In this document: positions 16,525 through 26,726 of the stretch, one piece after another
Position numbering within the stretch: the stretch's first letter is position 1
Layout: every line of letters starts with the position of its first letter
Source: Pseudorhodoferax sp032153935
Lineage (GTDB): Bacteria > Pseudomonadota > Gammaproteobacteria > Burkholderiales > Burkholderiaceae_C
Length of the DNA: 64,000 nucleotides
NCBI RefSeq assembly: GCF_964253035.1
Contig: NZ_CAXUQL020000001.1
Coordinates: 744,001-808,000, forward strand
Direction: 5' to 3'
Position numbers and translations under genes: made by a program
Notes under the pieces: model-generated
The model's input: only the letters and a program-made list of their open reading frames with translations
Told to the model about the DNA's origin: nothing
The model's database searches: none

Positions 16525-17385
16525 ATGGGAATCGTCCTTTTCGACGGGGTGGCCTACGGCATGCTCCTGTTCCTCATGGCGGTGGGCCTGTCCATCACCA
16601 TGGGCTTGATGAACTTCGTCAACCTCGCGCACGGCAGCTTCGCGGTGGTCGGCGGCTACACGGCCGCCGTGCTCATGAACCAGATGGGCCTGCCCTACTG
16701 GGGCGCGCTGGCGGCGGCCTTCGTGGCCGCGGCGCTGCTCGGCGCCGTGCTGGAGTTCGCGTTCTACAGACGTCTGTACCGCGCGCACCCGCTGGACCAG
16801 GTGCTGCTGTCCATCGGCGTGGTGTTCGTGTCGATCGCGGCGCTGACGTACTTCTTCGGGCCGACCATGCTGCCCTTTCACCTGCCGCCCGCGCTGCAAG
16901 GCCAGTTCACGCTGGCCGGCCTGGAACTGAGCCGCTACCGGATGTTCCTGATCGTCTGCGGCGTGGTCGTGCTGGCCGTGCTGCTGCTGGCCATGGGCCG
17001 CACGCGCTACGGCGCCATGGTGCGCGCCGCGGTGGACAACCAGCGCGTGGCTGGCGGCACCGGCATCCATGTGCAGCGCCTGTTCTTCCTGACCTTCTCG
17101 CTGGGCTGCGGCCTGGCTGGCCTGGGCGGCGCGCTGAGCCTGGGCATGCTGGGCCTGGAGCCCTCGTTCCCGCTCAAGTACATGGTGTACTTTTTGATCG
17201 TGGTCTGCGTGGGCGGGGCCGGCACCATCACCGGGCCCTTCATCGCCGCGCTGCTGGTCGGCATCGTCGACGTGGCCGGCAAGTACTACCTGCCCGAGGC
17301 CGGCGCCTTTCTGGTCTACGTGTTCATGATCGCCATGCTGCTGCTGCGGCCCAACGGCATCGTGCCCAAGAAGGGGATTGCATGA
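16525..17385 (+). CDS. Liv-type ABC transporter permease (LivH-like)
   Basis: The 286-residue, highly hydrophobic protein has about eight membrane segments and LivH hallmarks: MGLMNFVNLAHGSFAVVGGY near residue 30 and VGGAGTITGPFIAALLVGIVD near the C-terminus. It forms the inner-membrane channel with LivM. The ATG at 16525 begins directly before the first hydrophobic helix; a GTG seven codons upstream is an alternative. The 75-bp gap after the binding-protein gene contains an imperfect GC-rich stem (16479-16505), often seen where binding-protein transcripts need to be more abundant than permease transcripts. Stop overlaps the livM start by 4 bp. Confidence 0.93.
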   Translation: MGIVLFDGVAYGMLLFLMAVGLSITMGLMNFVNLAHGSFAVVGGYTAAVLMNQMGLPYWGALAAAFVAAALLGAVLEFAFYRRLYRAHPLDQVLLSIGVVFVSIAALTYFFGPTMLPFHLPPALQGQFTLAGLELSRYRMFLIVCGVVVLAVLLLAMGRTRYGAMVRAAVDNQRVAGGTGIHVQRLFFLTFSLGCGLAGLGGALSLGMLGLEPSFPLKYMVYFLIVVCVGGAGTITGPFIAALLVGIVDVAGKYYLPEAGAFLVYVFMIAMLLLRPNGIVPKKGIA

Positions 17386-18343
17386 AACCCGTCACCCTGA
17401 GCCCGGGCCAGCTGCGCGCGGCCGAGGTCCTGTTCTGGCTCGCGCTGGCATCCAGCTTCTTCCTCGCACCCGACCACCTCACGCTGCTGTCGCAGATCCT
17501 CATCTTCGGCCTGTTCGCCGTGGCGCTGGACATGGCGCTGGGCTACGCCGGCATCCTGACCGTGGGCCACGCGGCCTTCTTCGGTGCCGGCGCCTACACC
17601 GCCGGCCTGCTGGCCAAGCACGGCTGGGGCGAGCCCTTCAGTGGCCTGCTGGCCGCGCTGGTGGTGGCCGGCGCGCTGGGCTACGCGCTGAGCTACCTGA
17701 TCGTGCGCGGTGCCGACCTCACGCGGCTCATGATCACGATCGGCGTGTGCATGCTGCTGGCCGAGCTGGCCAACCGGCTCTCGGGCATCACGGGCGGCAG
17801 CGACGGCCTGCAAGGCATGGAGGTGAAACCCGTGCTCGGCATCTTCGAATTCGACCTGTTCGGCAGGACGGCGTTCGGCTACGCCTTCGTGGTGGTGCTT
17901 GCCATGTTCCTGCTGGTGCGGCTGGTGCTGCGCTCGCCCTTCGGCCTGGCGCTGCGCGGCATCCACGACAACCGCAAGCGCATGCTGGCCATCGGCACGC
18001 CGGTGGAGTCGCGGCTGCGCATGGCCTACGGCTTCTCGGCGGCCGTGGCCGGCGTGGCCGGCGCGCTGCTGGCGCAGACCACGCAGTTCGTGGGCATCGA
18101 ATCCATCGGCTTCAACCGATCGGCCGAGATCCTGATCATCCTGGTGCTGGGCGGCACGGGCCGGCTGTACGGCGGCCTGGTCGGCGCCATCGTCTACATG
18201 CTGGTGCACGACTGGTTCGCCGACCTGAACCCCGAGTACTGGATGTTCTGGCTCGGCATCTTCCTGATCGCGGCCGTCATGCTGGGCCGCGGCGGCATCA
18301 TGGGCGCGCTGTCGCGCCGCGTTCGCACGCAGGAGCACACACG

Positions 18344-18347
<4 letters not shown>
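17382..18347 (+). CDS. Liv-type ABC transporter permease (LivM-like)
   Basis: The 321-residue integral membrane protein shows the LivM pattern: GYAGILTVGHAAFFGAGAY about one quarter in, LRSPFGLALRGIHDNRKRM (the cytoplasmic coupling segment contacting the ATPase), and LVLGGTGRLYGGLVGAIVY near the end. It pairs with the LivH-like permease to form the translocation path. Start and stop both overlap neighbouring genes by 4 bp (ATGA), so livH-livM-livG are tightly coupled. Confidence 0.93.
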
Positions 18348-19829
<1,482 letters not shown>

Positions 19830-19855
19830 TCCTGCCCCCTTCCAAGGAGTTGTCC

Positions 19856-21016
19856 ATGTTCCACCGTCGCCACCTGCTCGCCGCCAGCGCCCTCGGCCTG
19901 GCCCTGCCACGCGCCTTCGCCGCGCAGGATTCCATCCGCATCGGCCTCATCGCCGAGATGTCGGGGCCCTTCGCCGAGTTCGGCCGCCAGATGCAGGCCG
20001 GCATCGCCGTCTACCAGAAGCAGTTCGGCGACAGCGTGGCCGGCCGCAAGGTCGAGGTCGTCGTCAAGGACGTGGCCGGCCCCAACCCCGAGCTGGCCAA
20101 GCGGCTCGCGCAGGAGCTCATCGTGCGCGACAAGGTCAGCGTGCTGGCCGGCTTCGGCTTCACGCCCAATGCGCTGTCGGTCGCGCCCATCGCCACGCAG
20201 GCCAAGGTCCCCATGGTGGTCATGAACGCCGCTGCCGCCAAACTGACCGAGAAGTCGCCCTTCATGGTGCGCACCTCGTTCGACTACCCCCACACGGTGC
20301 CGCCGATCGCCCAGTGGGCCGCGCAGAAGGGCTCGAAGAAGGCCTACGTGATCGTGGCCGACTACGCCCCCGGCCACGATGCCGAGGCCGCCTTTCTGGC
20401 CGCCTACAAGGCCACGGGCGGCGAGATCGTGGGCAGCGTGCGCACGCCGCTGGTCACGCTGGACTTCTCGCCCTACATGCAGCGCGTGAAGGACGCCCGG
20501 CCCGACCTGCTCTTCGCCTTCGTCAACGGCGGCGACGTGGCGCCGGCCTTCATCCGCGAGTACCGCGACAAGGGCCTGGAGCAGGCCGGCATCCGGCTCG
20601 TGGGCACGGGCGACATCGTCGACGAGGCCATCATCGAGACCATCGGCGAGCGTGCCCTGGGTCTGACCACGGTCTACCCCTATTCCATGCACCACAAGTC
20701 CGAGCTGAACGCGCGCTTCGTGCGCGACTTCAAGGCCCAGCGCGACGCCAAGGCCCGGCCGACCATCATGGCCGTGGCCGCCTACGACGGCATGGCCGCG
20801 ATCTACGCGGCGCTGCAGAAGGCGGGCGGCGACGCCGACGGCGCCGCGCTGCTGCAGGCCATGCAGGGCCTGCAGCTGGACAGCCCGCGCGGGCGCATCG
20901 CCATCGACGCGAAGACGCGCGACATCGTGCAGGACCAGTACATCCGCCGCGTCGAGAAGGTCGGCGAGGTGCTGGCCAACGTGGAGTTCGAGACCTATCC
21001 CGCGACGAAGGGATGA
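19856..21016 (+). CDS. Liv-type ABC transporter substrate-binding protein (second copy)
   Basis: The 386-residue protein has an export signal beginning FHRRHLLAASALGLAL (a possible Tat-like RR, cleavage near AFAAQ) and is a clear paralogue of the first binding protein of the operon: both share GLI-x3-SGP, GRQ, AQELIVRDKV, ATQAKVP and ADYAPG at matching positions. The ATG at 19856 lies six bases after an AAGGAG ribosome site; a TTG two codons earlier is less likely. Two receptors for one transporter would let it accept two related ligands, for example substrate and metabolite. The stop overlaps the amidase start by 4 bp. Confidence 0.92.
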   Translation: MFHRRHLLAASALGLALPRAFAAQDSIRIGLIAEMSGPFAEFGRQMQAGIAVYQKQFGDSVAGRKVEVVVKDVAGPNPELAKRLAQELIVRDKVSVLAGFGFTPNALSVAPIATQAKVPMVVMNAAAAKLTEKSPFMVRTSFDYPHTVPPIAQWAAQKGSKKAYVIVADYAPGHDAEAAFLAAYKATGGEIVGSVRTPLVTLDFSPYMQRVKDARPDLLFAFVNGGDVAPAFIREYRDKGLEQAGIRLVGTGDIVDEAIIETIGERALGLTTVYPYSMHHKSELNARFVRDFKAQRDAKARPTIMAVAAYDGMAAIYAALQKAGGDADGAALLQAMQGLQLDSPRGRIAIDAKTRDIVQDQYIRRVEKVGEVLANVEFETYPATKG

Positions 21017-22371
21017 GCGCCGCATTGCGCCTGGACATCGGCGCGCTGGGCGCCGCCTATGCGCGCGGCGCGCACGAGCCCGTGGCCGTGCTGCAGGCCG
21101 TTCTGGCCGCCGTGGCCGCGGACGCGCAGGACCTCAACGCCTTCTGCCACCTGGATGCCGAAGGCGCGCTGGCCCAGGCGCAGGCCTCGGCCGCGCGCTG
21201 GCAGGCCGGCCGTGCGCTGGGGCCGCTGGACGGCGTGCCGGTCTCCATCAAGGACCTGCTGCCCGTGGCCGGCTGGCCCACGCGGCGCGGTTCATTGGCC
21301 ACGGCCGGCGAGGCGCCTGCCGCGCAGGACGCGCCGCTCGTGGCCCAGCTGCGCGCCGCCGGCGCCGTGCTGTTCGGCAAGACCACGACCACCGAATTCG
21401 GCTGGACCATAGCCAGCCACAACCCGCACGCCGGCACCACGCGCAACCCGCGCGATGTGGCGCGCAGTGCCGGCGGCTCCAGCAGCGGCGCGGCCGCGCA
21501 GGTGGCGGCCGGCTGGGGGCCGCTGGCCATCGGCAGCGACGCGGGCGGCTCGGTGCGCATCCCGGCAGCGTACTGCGGCGTGGTCGGCTTCAAGTCCACG
21601 TTCGGCGCGATCCCGGCCGCGCCGCAGAGCGCCTTCGCCGAGTTCGCGCACTTCGGCCCGCTCACACGCAGCGTGGCCGACTGCGCACGCGCCATGGCCG
21701 TGCTGGGCCAGAGCGACGCGCGCGACCCGGCCTCGCTGTACCCGCGCACGCCCGCGCAGCGGCCCGCCCAGCTGCGCATCGGCTGGTGCCTGGAACTGGG
21801 CGCGCCCACCGCGCTGCAGCCCGCCATCGCCCAGGCGATGCGGTCGCTGGTCGAACGCCTGGCCGCGGCCGGCCACCAACTGGTGGCGCTGCCGCCGCTG
21901 GGCCTGGACGCGGACCAGGCCATGTGGACTGTCTGGCAGTCGCGCGTGCACGAGTCCTTCGTCGACTGGAGCGATGCACAGCGCGCGACGCTGGACCCGG
22001 CGCTGCAGCGCCTGTGGGAACAGGGCGCCGACCTCTCGCCCACGCGGCTGGCACGGGCCCGCGCCCAGCTGCGCAGCCTGGCCGGCGCGCTGGCCCAGCA
22101 GTTCGCCGGCATCGACGTGCTGCTGACGCCGACCGCCCCGGCCGTCGCGCCCCCGCTGCCTGCAGCGCCGGACACGCAGCCGCGCAACTGGTTCGCCGGC
22201 AACGGCTACTGCTACCCGTTCAACCTCACGCAGCAGCCGGCGCTGAGCCTGCCGCTGGGCCGCGATGCGCAGGGCCTGCCGTTCGGGCTGCAGGTCGTGG
22301 GGAAGCGCTATGCGGACGAGCTGGTGCTGCATGCGGGGCGCTTGGTCGAGGGAATGCTGGCGGCGGGGTGA
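21013..22371 (+). CDS. Amidase-signature family amidase
   Basis: The 452-residue enzyme has the complete amidase-signature catalytic triad: K80 (VSIKDLLPVAG), the cis-Ser about S157 (SAGGSSSGAAAQVA) and nucleophile S180 (GSDAGGSVRIPA). Such enzymes hydrolyse carboxamides, including aryl- and alkylamides, in the cytosol. It is the last gene of the operon, coupled by ATGA to the second binding-protein gene. In context it may either release the amine that is gamma-glutamylated or cleave an amide produced downstream of the oxygenase. The substrate cannot be read from sequence. Confidence 0.9.
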   Translation: MSAALRLDIGALGAAYARGAHEPVAVLQAVLAAVAADAQDLNAFCHLDAEGALAQAQASAARWQAGRALGPLDGVPVSIKDLLPVAGWPTRRGSLATAGEAPAAQDAPLVAQLRAAGAVLFGKTTTTEFGWTIASHNPHAGTTRNPRDVARSAGGSSSGAAAQVAAGWGPLAIGSDAGGSVRIPAAYCGVVGFKSTFGAIPAAPQSAFAEFAHFGPLTRSVADCARAMAVLGQSDARDPASLYPRTPAQRPAQLRIGWCLELGAPTALQPAIAQAMRSLVERLAAAGHQLVALPPLGLDADQAMWTVWQSRVHESFVDWSDAQRATLDPALQRLWEQGADLSPTRLARARAQLRSLAGALAQQFAGIDVLLTPTAPAVAPPLPAAPDTQPRNWFAGNGYCYPFNLTQQPALSLPLGRDAQGLPFGLQVVGKRYADELVLHAGRLVEGMLAAG

Positions 22372-22419
22372 GTCCGGGTCCAGTCGTCCACGCGGTCTTC
22401 GGTGGATGACAATGCCCGG

Positions 22420-23210
22420 ATGCCTGCCCGCCAACCGGCATCCAAGAAACCTGTCGCAGTTGCATCTGCACCTGTGGAGTACGCATTTGCCGAAGTGGTG
22501 CGGCTGATCGAACAGGCTCGCCAGCGCGCCTACCAAGCCGTCAACACCGAATTGGTGGGCCTGTACTGGCAGATCGGCGAGTACATCAGCGGCAAGCTGG
22601 CAGCCGCCGAATGGGGCGAAGGCGTGGTGGACAAGCTGGCGGCCCACCTGGCGCGCACCCTCCCCGGGCAGCGCGGCTTCACGCGCCGCAACCTGTTCCG
22701 GATGCGGCAATTTTTCGAGACCTATCGGGGCGATGAAGTGGTGACAGCGCTGCTGACACAACTTCCGTGGACCCACAACCTCCTCACTTCTGCTTCGTGG
22801 GCTCGGAGTTTCCGCTGCAGGTGGGCGGGCGCGACTTCGCCCTGGACCTGCTGTTCTTCCACCGCGGCCTGAACTGCCTGGTCGCCATCGAACTGAAGGT
22901 CGACCGCTTCGAACCCGAGCACCTGGGCAAGCTCAACTTCTACCTCGAAGCGCTGGACCGCGACGTGAGGAAGCCGCACGAGAACCCGGCCATCGGCCTG
23001 CTGCTGTGCGCGAGCAAGGATGCCGAGGTGGTCGAGTACGCCCTGAGCCGCACGCTCTCGCCCGCGCTGGTCGCGCAGTACCAGACACAGCTGCCGGACC
23101 GCCAGCTGCTGGCGGCGAAGCTGCACGAGTTCTATGCGCTGAGCGCGCCGGACGTCGCGCCACCGAACGGGCCGCGGCCCAAACGCCCGCGCAAGCCGCG
23201 CAGAGCCTGA
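22420..23210 (+). pseudogene. DUF1016/YhcG-type PD-(D/E)XK nuclease gene with internal frameshifting deletion
   Basis: The first frame (from 22420, MPARQPASKK) encodes a normal DUF1016 N-terminal domain (VEYAFAEVVRLIEQAR, YWQIGEYIS, RNLFRMRQFFETY, LTQLPWTHNLL). At about 22786-22790 this sequence breaks off and the family's C-terminal nuclease domain (FCFVGSEFPLQVGG, DLLFFHRGLNCLVAIELKV, LLLCASKDAEVVEYAL) resumes in a different frame to 23210. The linking segment of roughly 110-120 residues normally found between these motifs is absent. The gene is therefore broken by an internal deletion plus frameshift. Intact homologues are linked to mobile DNA and restriction loci. Confidence 0.85.
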
Positions 23211-23289
23211 GCGCAGCACGGGTCGATCCAAGCGGCGCCACAATCGCGGCCCGCCCCTCGTCCCCTTCGGCCGCTCAGCCGCCCCCTGC

Positions 23290-24486
23290 ATGTCCGCCCC
23301 GCCCGCCGCGCCCGAGTTTTCCTTCCGCCGCATCGCCATCCCCGCCTTCGGCCCCTCGCTGCTGTTCGGTCTGGGCGAGGGTGCGATCCTGCCCATCATC
23401 CCGCTCATGGCGCGCGAACTCGGCGGCTCCGTGCCCATGGCCGCGCTGATCGTCACGCTGATCGGCCTGGGCTCGCTGCTCAGCAACATCCCGGCCTCGC
23501 TGATCACCATGCGCTGGGGCGAGCGTGGCGCCATCGTCGCCGCGGGACTCTGGAGCGCCGTCGGCATGGCGATGTGCGTGTTCACCGGGCATCTCGCGCT
23601 GTTCGCGCTGGGCTGCTTCATGGTGGGCATGTCGCAGGCGGTCTACAACCTCGCGCGCCAGAGCTACATGACCGAGGCCGTGCCCCTGCAGTACCGGGCG
23701 CGCGCGCTGTCCACGCTGGGCGGCGTGATGCGCATCGGCATGTTCATCGGGCCGTTCCTCGGCGCAGCGGCCGTGCACGCCTTCGGCCTGCCGGGCGCCT
23801 TCGGCGTCGGCATCGCGGGCGTTCTGGCCGCAGCGGCGCTGGGCTCGCGCGTGCCCGACCTGGCCGTGCCGGTACCCGCGCCCGGCCAGGCCGCGCCGGC
23901 CGCCACCAGCATCGCCTCCATGCTGCGCGACCACCGCCGCACCTTCCTCACGCTGGGCCTGGGTGTCACGCTGCTGAGCGCCGTGCGCGCCTCGCGCCAG
24001 GTCGTGATCCCGCTGTGGGCCGACCACCTGATGCTGGCGCCGGCCGTGGCCTCGCTGGTCTACGGGCTGGCCGGCGGCATCGACATGCTGGTGTTCTACC
24101 CGGCCGGCAAGCTCATGGACCTCAAGGGCCGGCGCTGGGTGGCGGTGCCGTCCATGGTCATCATGGGCCTGGGCCTGCTGGCGATGCCCTTCACCACGGG
24201 CTTCAACACGCTGCTGGCCGCGGCCCTGGCCATCGGTTTCGGCAACGGCATCGGCTCGGGCCTGATCATGACGCTGGGCGCCGACCACTCGCCACGCCAC
24301 GGCCGTGCGCACTTCCTGGGGGTGTGGCGGCTGATGGCCGACATCGGCTCGTCCAGCGGGCCGGCGCTGCTGTCCTTCCTGGCCGGTGCGCTGTCGCTGG
24401 GCTGGGGCATCGGCGCCATCGGCCTGGTGGCCTTCGCGGCGGCCGGCGTGCTGGCGCACTACATCCCGGCGCGCGTGCCGCGCTGA
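23290..24486 (+). CDS. Major facilitator superfamily transporter
   Basis: The 398-residue protein has about twelve hydrophobic segments. MFS landmarks include ARELGGSVPMAALIVTLIGL after helix 1 and the loop MRWGERGAIVAAG in the position of motif A; LMDLKGRRWVAVPSMV is the equivalent loop in the second half. It is probably a drug or metabolite exporter, but no substrate can be named. It is transcribed alone, 79 bp after the broken nuclease gene, and converges on the LysR gene with a 10-bp gap. Confidence 0.88.
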   Translation: MSAPPAAPEFSFRRIAIPAFGPSLLFGLGEGAILPIIPLMARELGGSVPMAALIVTLIGLGSLLSNIPASLITMRWGERGAIVAAGLWSAVGMAMCVFTGHLALFALGCFMVGMSQAVYNLARQSYMTEAVPLQYRARALSTLGGVMRIGMFIGPFLGAAAVHAFGLPGAFGVGIAGVLAAAALGSRVPDLAVPVPAPGQAAPAATSIASMLRDHRRTFLTLGLGVTLLSAVRASRQVVIPLWADHLMLAPAVASLVYGLAGGIDMLVFYPAGKLMDLKGRRWVAVPSMVIMGLGLLAMPFTTGFNTLLAAALAIGFGNGIGSGLIMTLGADHSPRHGRAHFLGVWRLMADIGSSSGPALLSFLAGALSLGWGIGAIGLVAFAAAGVLAHYIPARVPR

Positions 24487-24496
24487 GGCCGCTGCG

Positions 24497-25381
24497 CTAC
24501 GCCTGCGCGCGCAGCATCTGCGCGAAGGCCTGGGCCGCCGGCGACAGCGCGAGGCTGCGGCGCTGGTAGACGAAGAACTCGCGGTTCAGCGTCGGCGCGC
24601 GCAGCGCCAGGAAGCGGATGCCGAAGTTGGCCGCGAAACTGCGCGCGTAGTCGGGCACCATGGCCACGCCGAGCCCGGCACCGACCAGCGCCAGCGCGGT
24701 CGTGAGGTAGCGCACCTCGGTGGCGGTCTGCATCGACAGCGAGGCATCGTGCGCATGCAGGCGCTCCTGCACATAGCGGCTGAAGTCGCCCGAGTAGACG
24801 ACCCAGCGCTCGCCTTGCAGTTCGCGCCACTGCACGGCCTCGCGGCCCGCCAGCGCATGCGTGGCGGCGCAGACCAGGCGCATGGGCACATGCATGAGGA
24901 AGCTGCGCGTCACATCCTCGCCAGTGGCGCGCTCCGGGCCGATGCCCAGCTCCGCGTCGCCGCGGCGCACCGTGCCCACGATGTCGTCGGCCGAGCCATC
25001 GACGATGCGCAGCCCCACCTGCGGATGCGCCTGCTCGAAGCGCGCCAGCACGCCCGCCACCCAGGTGCAGGCCATCAGTTGCGGCGCCACCACGCGCAGC
25101 ACGCCGCTCTTGAGGCTGCGCAGGTCGCCCGCGCCTTCCTCGATCTGGCGCAGGTCGTCGAGCATGCGGCGCGCCAGCGGCAGCAACTGCTGGCCGGCCT
25201 CGGTCAGCGTGACGGCGTTGCGCGCGCGGTCGAACAGCTTGACGCCGAGTTCGTCCTCCAGCTGCTGCACCAGCATGCTCACGGCCGACTGCGTGAGGTG
25301 CAGCTGCCGCGCGGCCAGCGTGAAGCTCGCGCTGCGCGCCACGACCGAGAACGCACGCATCTGGCGAAGGGTGAGGTTCAT
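24497..25381 (-). CDS. LysR-family transcriptional regulator
   Basis: The 294-residue protein has the LysR winged helix at residues 1-60 (MRAFSVVARSASFTLAARQL, then QSAVSMLVQQLEDELGVKLFDR) and a substrate-binding-protein-like effector domain. The ATG at 25381 starts the domain; longer in-frame extension has no protein-like sequence. It is divergent from the FAD-dehydrogenase operon at 25490, from which a 108-bp gap with repeated ATCAG/CTGAT half-sites separates it, so it is the probable activator of that operon. Confidence 0.92.
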   Translation of the reverse strand: MNLTLRQMRAFSVVARSASFTLAARQLHLTQSAVSMLVQQLEDELGVKLFDRARNAVTLTEAGQQLLPLARRMLDDLRQIEEGAGDLRSLKSGVLRVVAPQLMACTWVAGVLARFEQAHPQVGLRIVDGSADDIVGTVRRGDAELGIGPERATGEDVTRSFLMHVPMRLVCAATHALAGREAVQWRELQGERWVVYSGDFSRYVQERLHAHDASLSMQTATEVRYLTTALALVGAGLGVAMVPDYARSFAANFGIRFLALRAPTLNREFFVYQRRSLALSPAAQAFAQMLRAQA

Positions 25382-25415
25382 GTGCGCACCATTGTGGCGC
25401 CGCGTCGGGCATTGA

Positions 25416-25460
25416 ATCAGAAAGCCTGATGCCTGGATCAGGGGAATTCGTTGGCCTGAT
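25416..25460. promoter_or_regulatory. Candidate LysR binding array (alternating ATCAG / CTGAT half-sites)
   Basis: The divergent gap carries ATCAG at 25416, CTGAT at 25426, ATCAG at 25437 and CTGAT at 25456. Neighbouring pairs form dyads: ATCAG-N5-CTGAT (25416-25430) and CTGAT-N6-ATCAG (25426-25441). Multiple half-sites spread over about 45 bp are what a tetrameric LysR protein occupies. Assignment to the adjacent LysR gene is inference. Confidence 0.5.
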
Positions 25461-25489
25461 GGTTCGGCGCCCCGCACAATCCGCGCCCT

Positions 25490-26725
25490 ATGCATGTCGC
25501 CGTCATCGGGACCGGCATCGTCGGAAGCTGCACGGCCGCCTGGCTGCAGCGCGACGGTCACCAGGTCACCTTCTTCGACCCGCTGGAGGCGGGCGAAGCC
25601 TGCTCCTTCGGCAATGCGGGCTCGCTCTCGCCGAGCGCCTGCCTGCCCGTGGGCATGCCTGGCATGGCCAAGCGCGTGCCGAGCTGGCTGCTCGACCCGC
25701 TGGGCCCGCTCACCGTGCGCTGGCGCTACGCGCCCCTGGTCCTGCCCTGGCTGGTGCGCATGCTGCAGCATTCCACGCGCGAGGAGGTCACGCGCATCGC
25801 CACGGCGCTGCGCAGCCTGCTCGTGCCCATCTTCGACTGCTACGGCCCGCTGCTGCAGGACGCCCAGGCCACGGACCTGGTGCGCCGCAGTGGCTGCCTC
25901 TACGTCTACTCCTCGCGCGAGAAGGCCGCGCAATGGGCCTGGGGCATGAACCTGCGCCGCTCGCTGGGCGTGCAGATGCGCGACGTGGAGCAGGACGAAC
26001 TGGAGCAACTGGAGCCCGACCTCAAGGGCCGCTTTCGCTTCGGCATCCTGGCGCCCGAGAACGGCTCCACGACCGACCCCTCGGCCCTGGTCAAGGCACT
26101 GCACGCGCACTGCATGGCGCGCGGCGCAGTGCACCTGCGCAAGCGCGTGGCTGGCTTCGAGCGGCAAGGCCGCCGCATCACCGGCGTGCGCACCGAGGAA
26201 GGCGCCAGCCTGCCCGTGGACGGCGTGGTGGTGGCAGCCGGCGCCTGGTCGGGGCCGCTCGCGGCGCAGCTGGGGTCGCGCGTGCCGCTGGAGACGCAGC
26301 GCGGCTACCACGTCACGGTGCGCAGCTCCAACCTGCGGCTGCGCCACACCGTGATGGCCGTGGAGAACAACCTCATGGTCAACCCCATGGCCATGGGCCT
26401 GCGGCTGGCCGGCACGGTGGAGTTCGCGGGCTTGAAGGCGCCACCGCGCTACGAGCGCGCCCAGGCCCTGCTGCGGCTGGGCCAGCAGCTGTTCCCGCAC
26501 CTGGACACCAGCGCCACCACGCAGTGGATGGGCCACCGGCCCTGCCTGCCCGACAGCCTGCCCGTGGTCGGTCGCGCGCGCAGCGCCGACAACGCCTGGC
26601 TGGCCTTCGGCCACGGCCACATGGGCATGTGCATGGGCGCGAGCACGGGGCGCGAGGTGGCGCATCTCGTGGCCGGGCGGCCCACGCAGGTCGATCTCAC
26701 CCCCTTCCGGCCGGACAGATTCTGA
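25490..26725 (+). CDS. FAD-dependent D-amino-acid dehydrogenase-like oxidoreductase (DadA family)
   Basis: The 411-residue protein starts with a dinucleotide-binding motif (VAVIGTGIVGSCTAAWL, residues 3-19), followed by FFDPLEAGEACSFGNAGSLS, the DadA-type segment around the flavin, and ends with WMGHRPCLPDSLPVVGR and FGHGHMGMCMGAS, where FAD and substrate bind in the DAO superfamily. It should oxidise a D-amino or imino acid to the imino/keto acid, passing electrons to the quinone pool. First gene of an operon that also encodes a hydantoinase-like subunit, a Bug binding protein and RidA; RidA would hydrolyse the imine it makes. Confidence 0.88.
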   Translation: MHVAVIGTGIVGSCTAAWLQRDGHQVTFFDPLEAGEACSFGNAGSLSPSACLPVGMPGMAKRVPSWLLDPLGPLTVRWRYAPLVLPWLVRMLQHSTREEVTRIATALRSLLVPIFDCYGPLLQDAQATDLVRRSGCLYVYSSREKAAQWAWGMNLRRSLGVQMRDVEQDELEQLEPDLKGRFRFGILAPENGSTTDPSALVKALHAHCMARGAVHLRKRVAGFERQGRRITGVRTEEGASLPVDGVVVAAGAWSGPLAAQLGSRVPLETQRGYHVTVRSSNLRLRHTVMAVENNLMVNPMAMGLRLAGTVEFAGLKAPPRYERAQALLRLGQQLFPHLDTSATTQWMGHRPCLPDSLPVVGRARSADNAWLAFGHGHMGMCMGASTGREVAHLVAGRPTQVDLTPFRPDRF

Positions 26726-26726
26726 G

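Noticed and set aside
15073..17070. A 665-codon minus-strand frame opposite the first binding protein and permease
   Set aside because: GC-rich antisense artefact dominated by His, Arg and Val runs.
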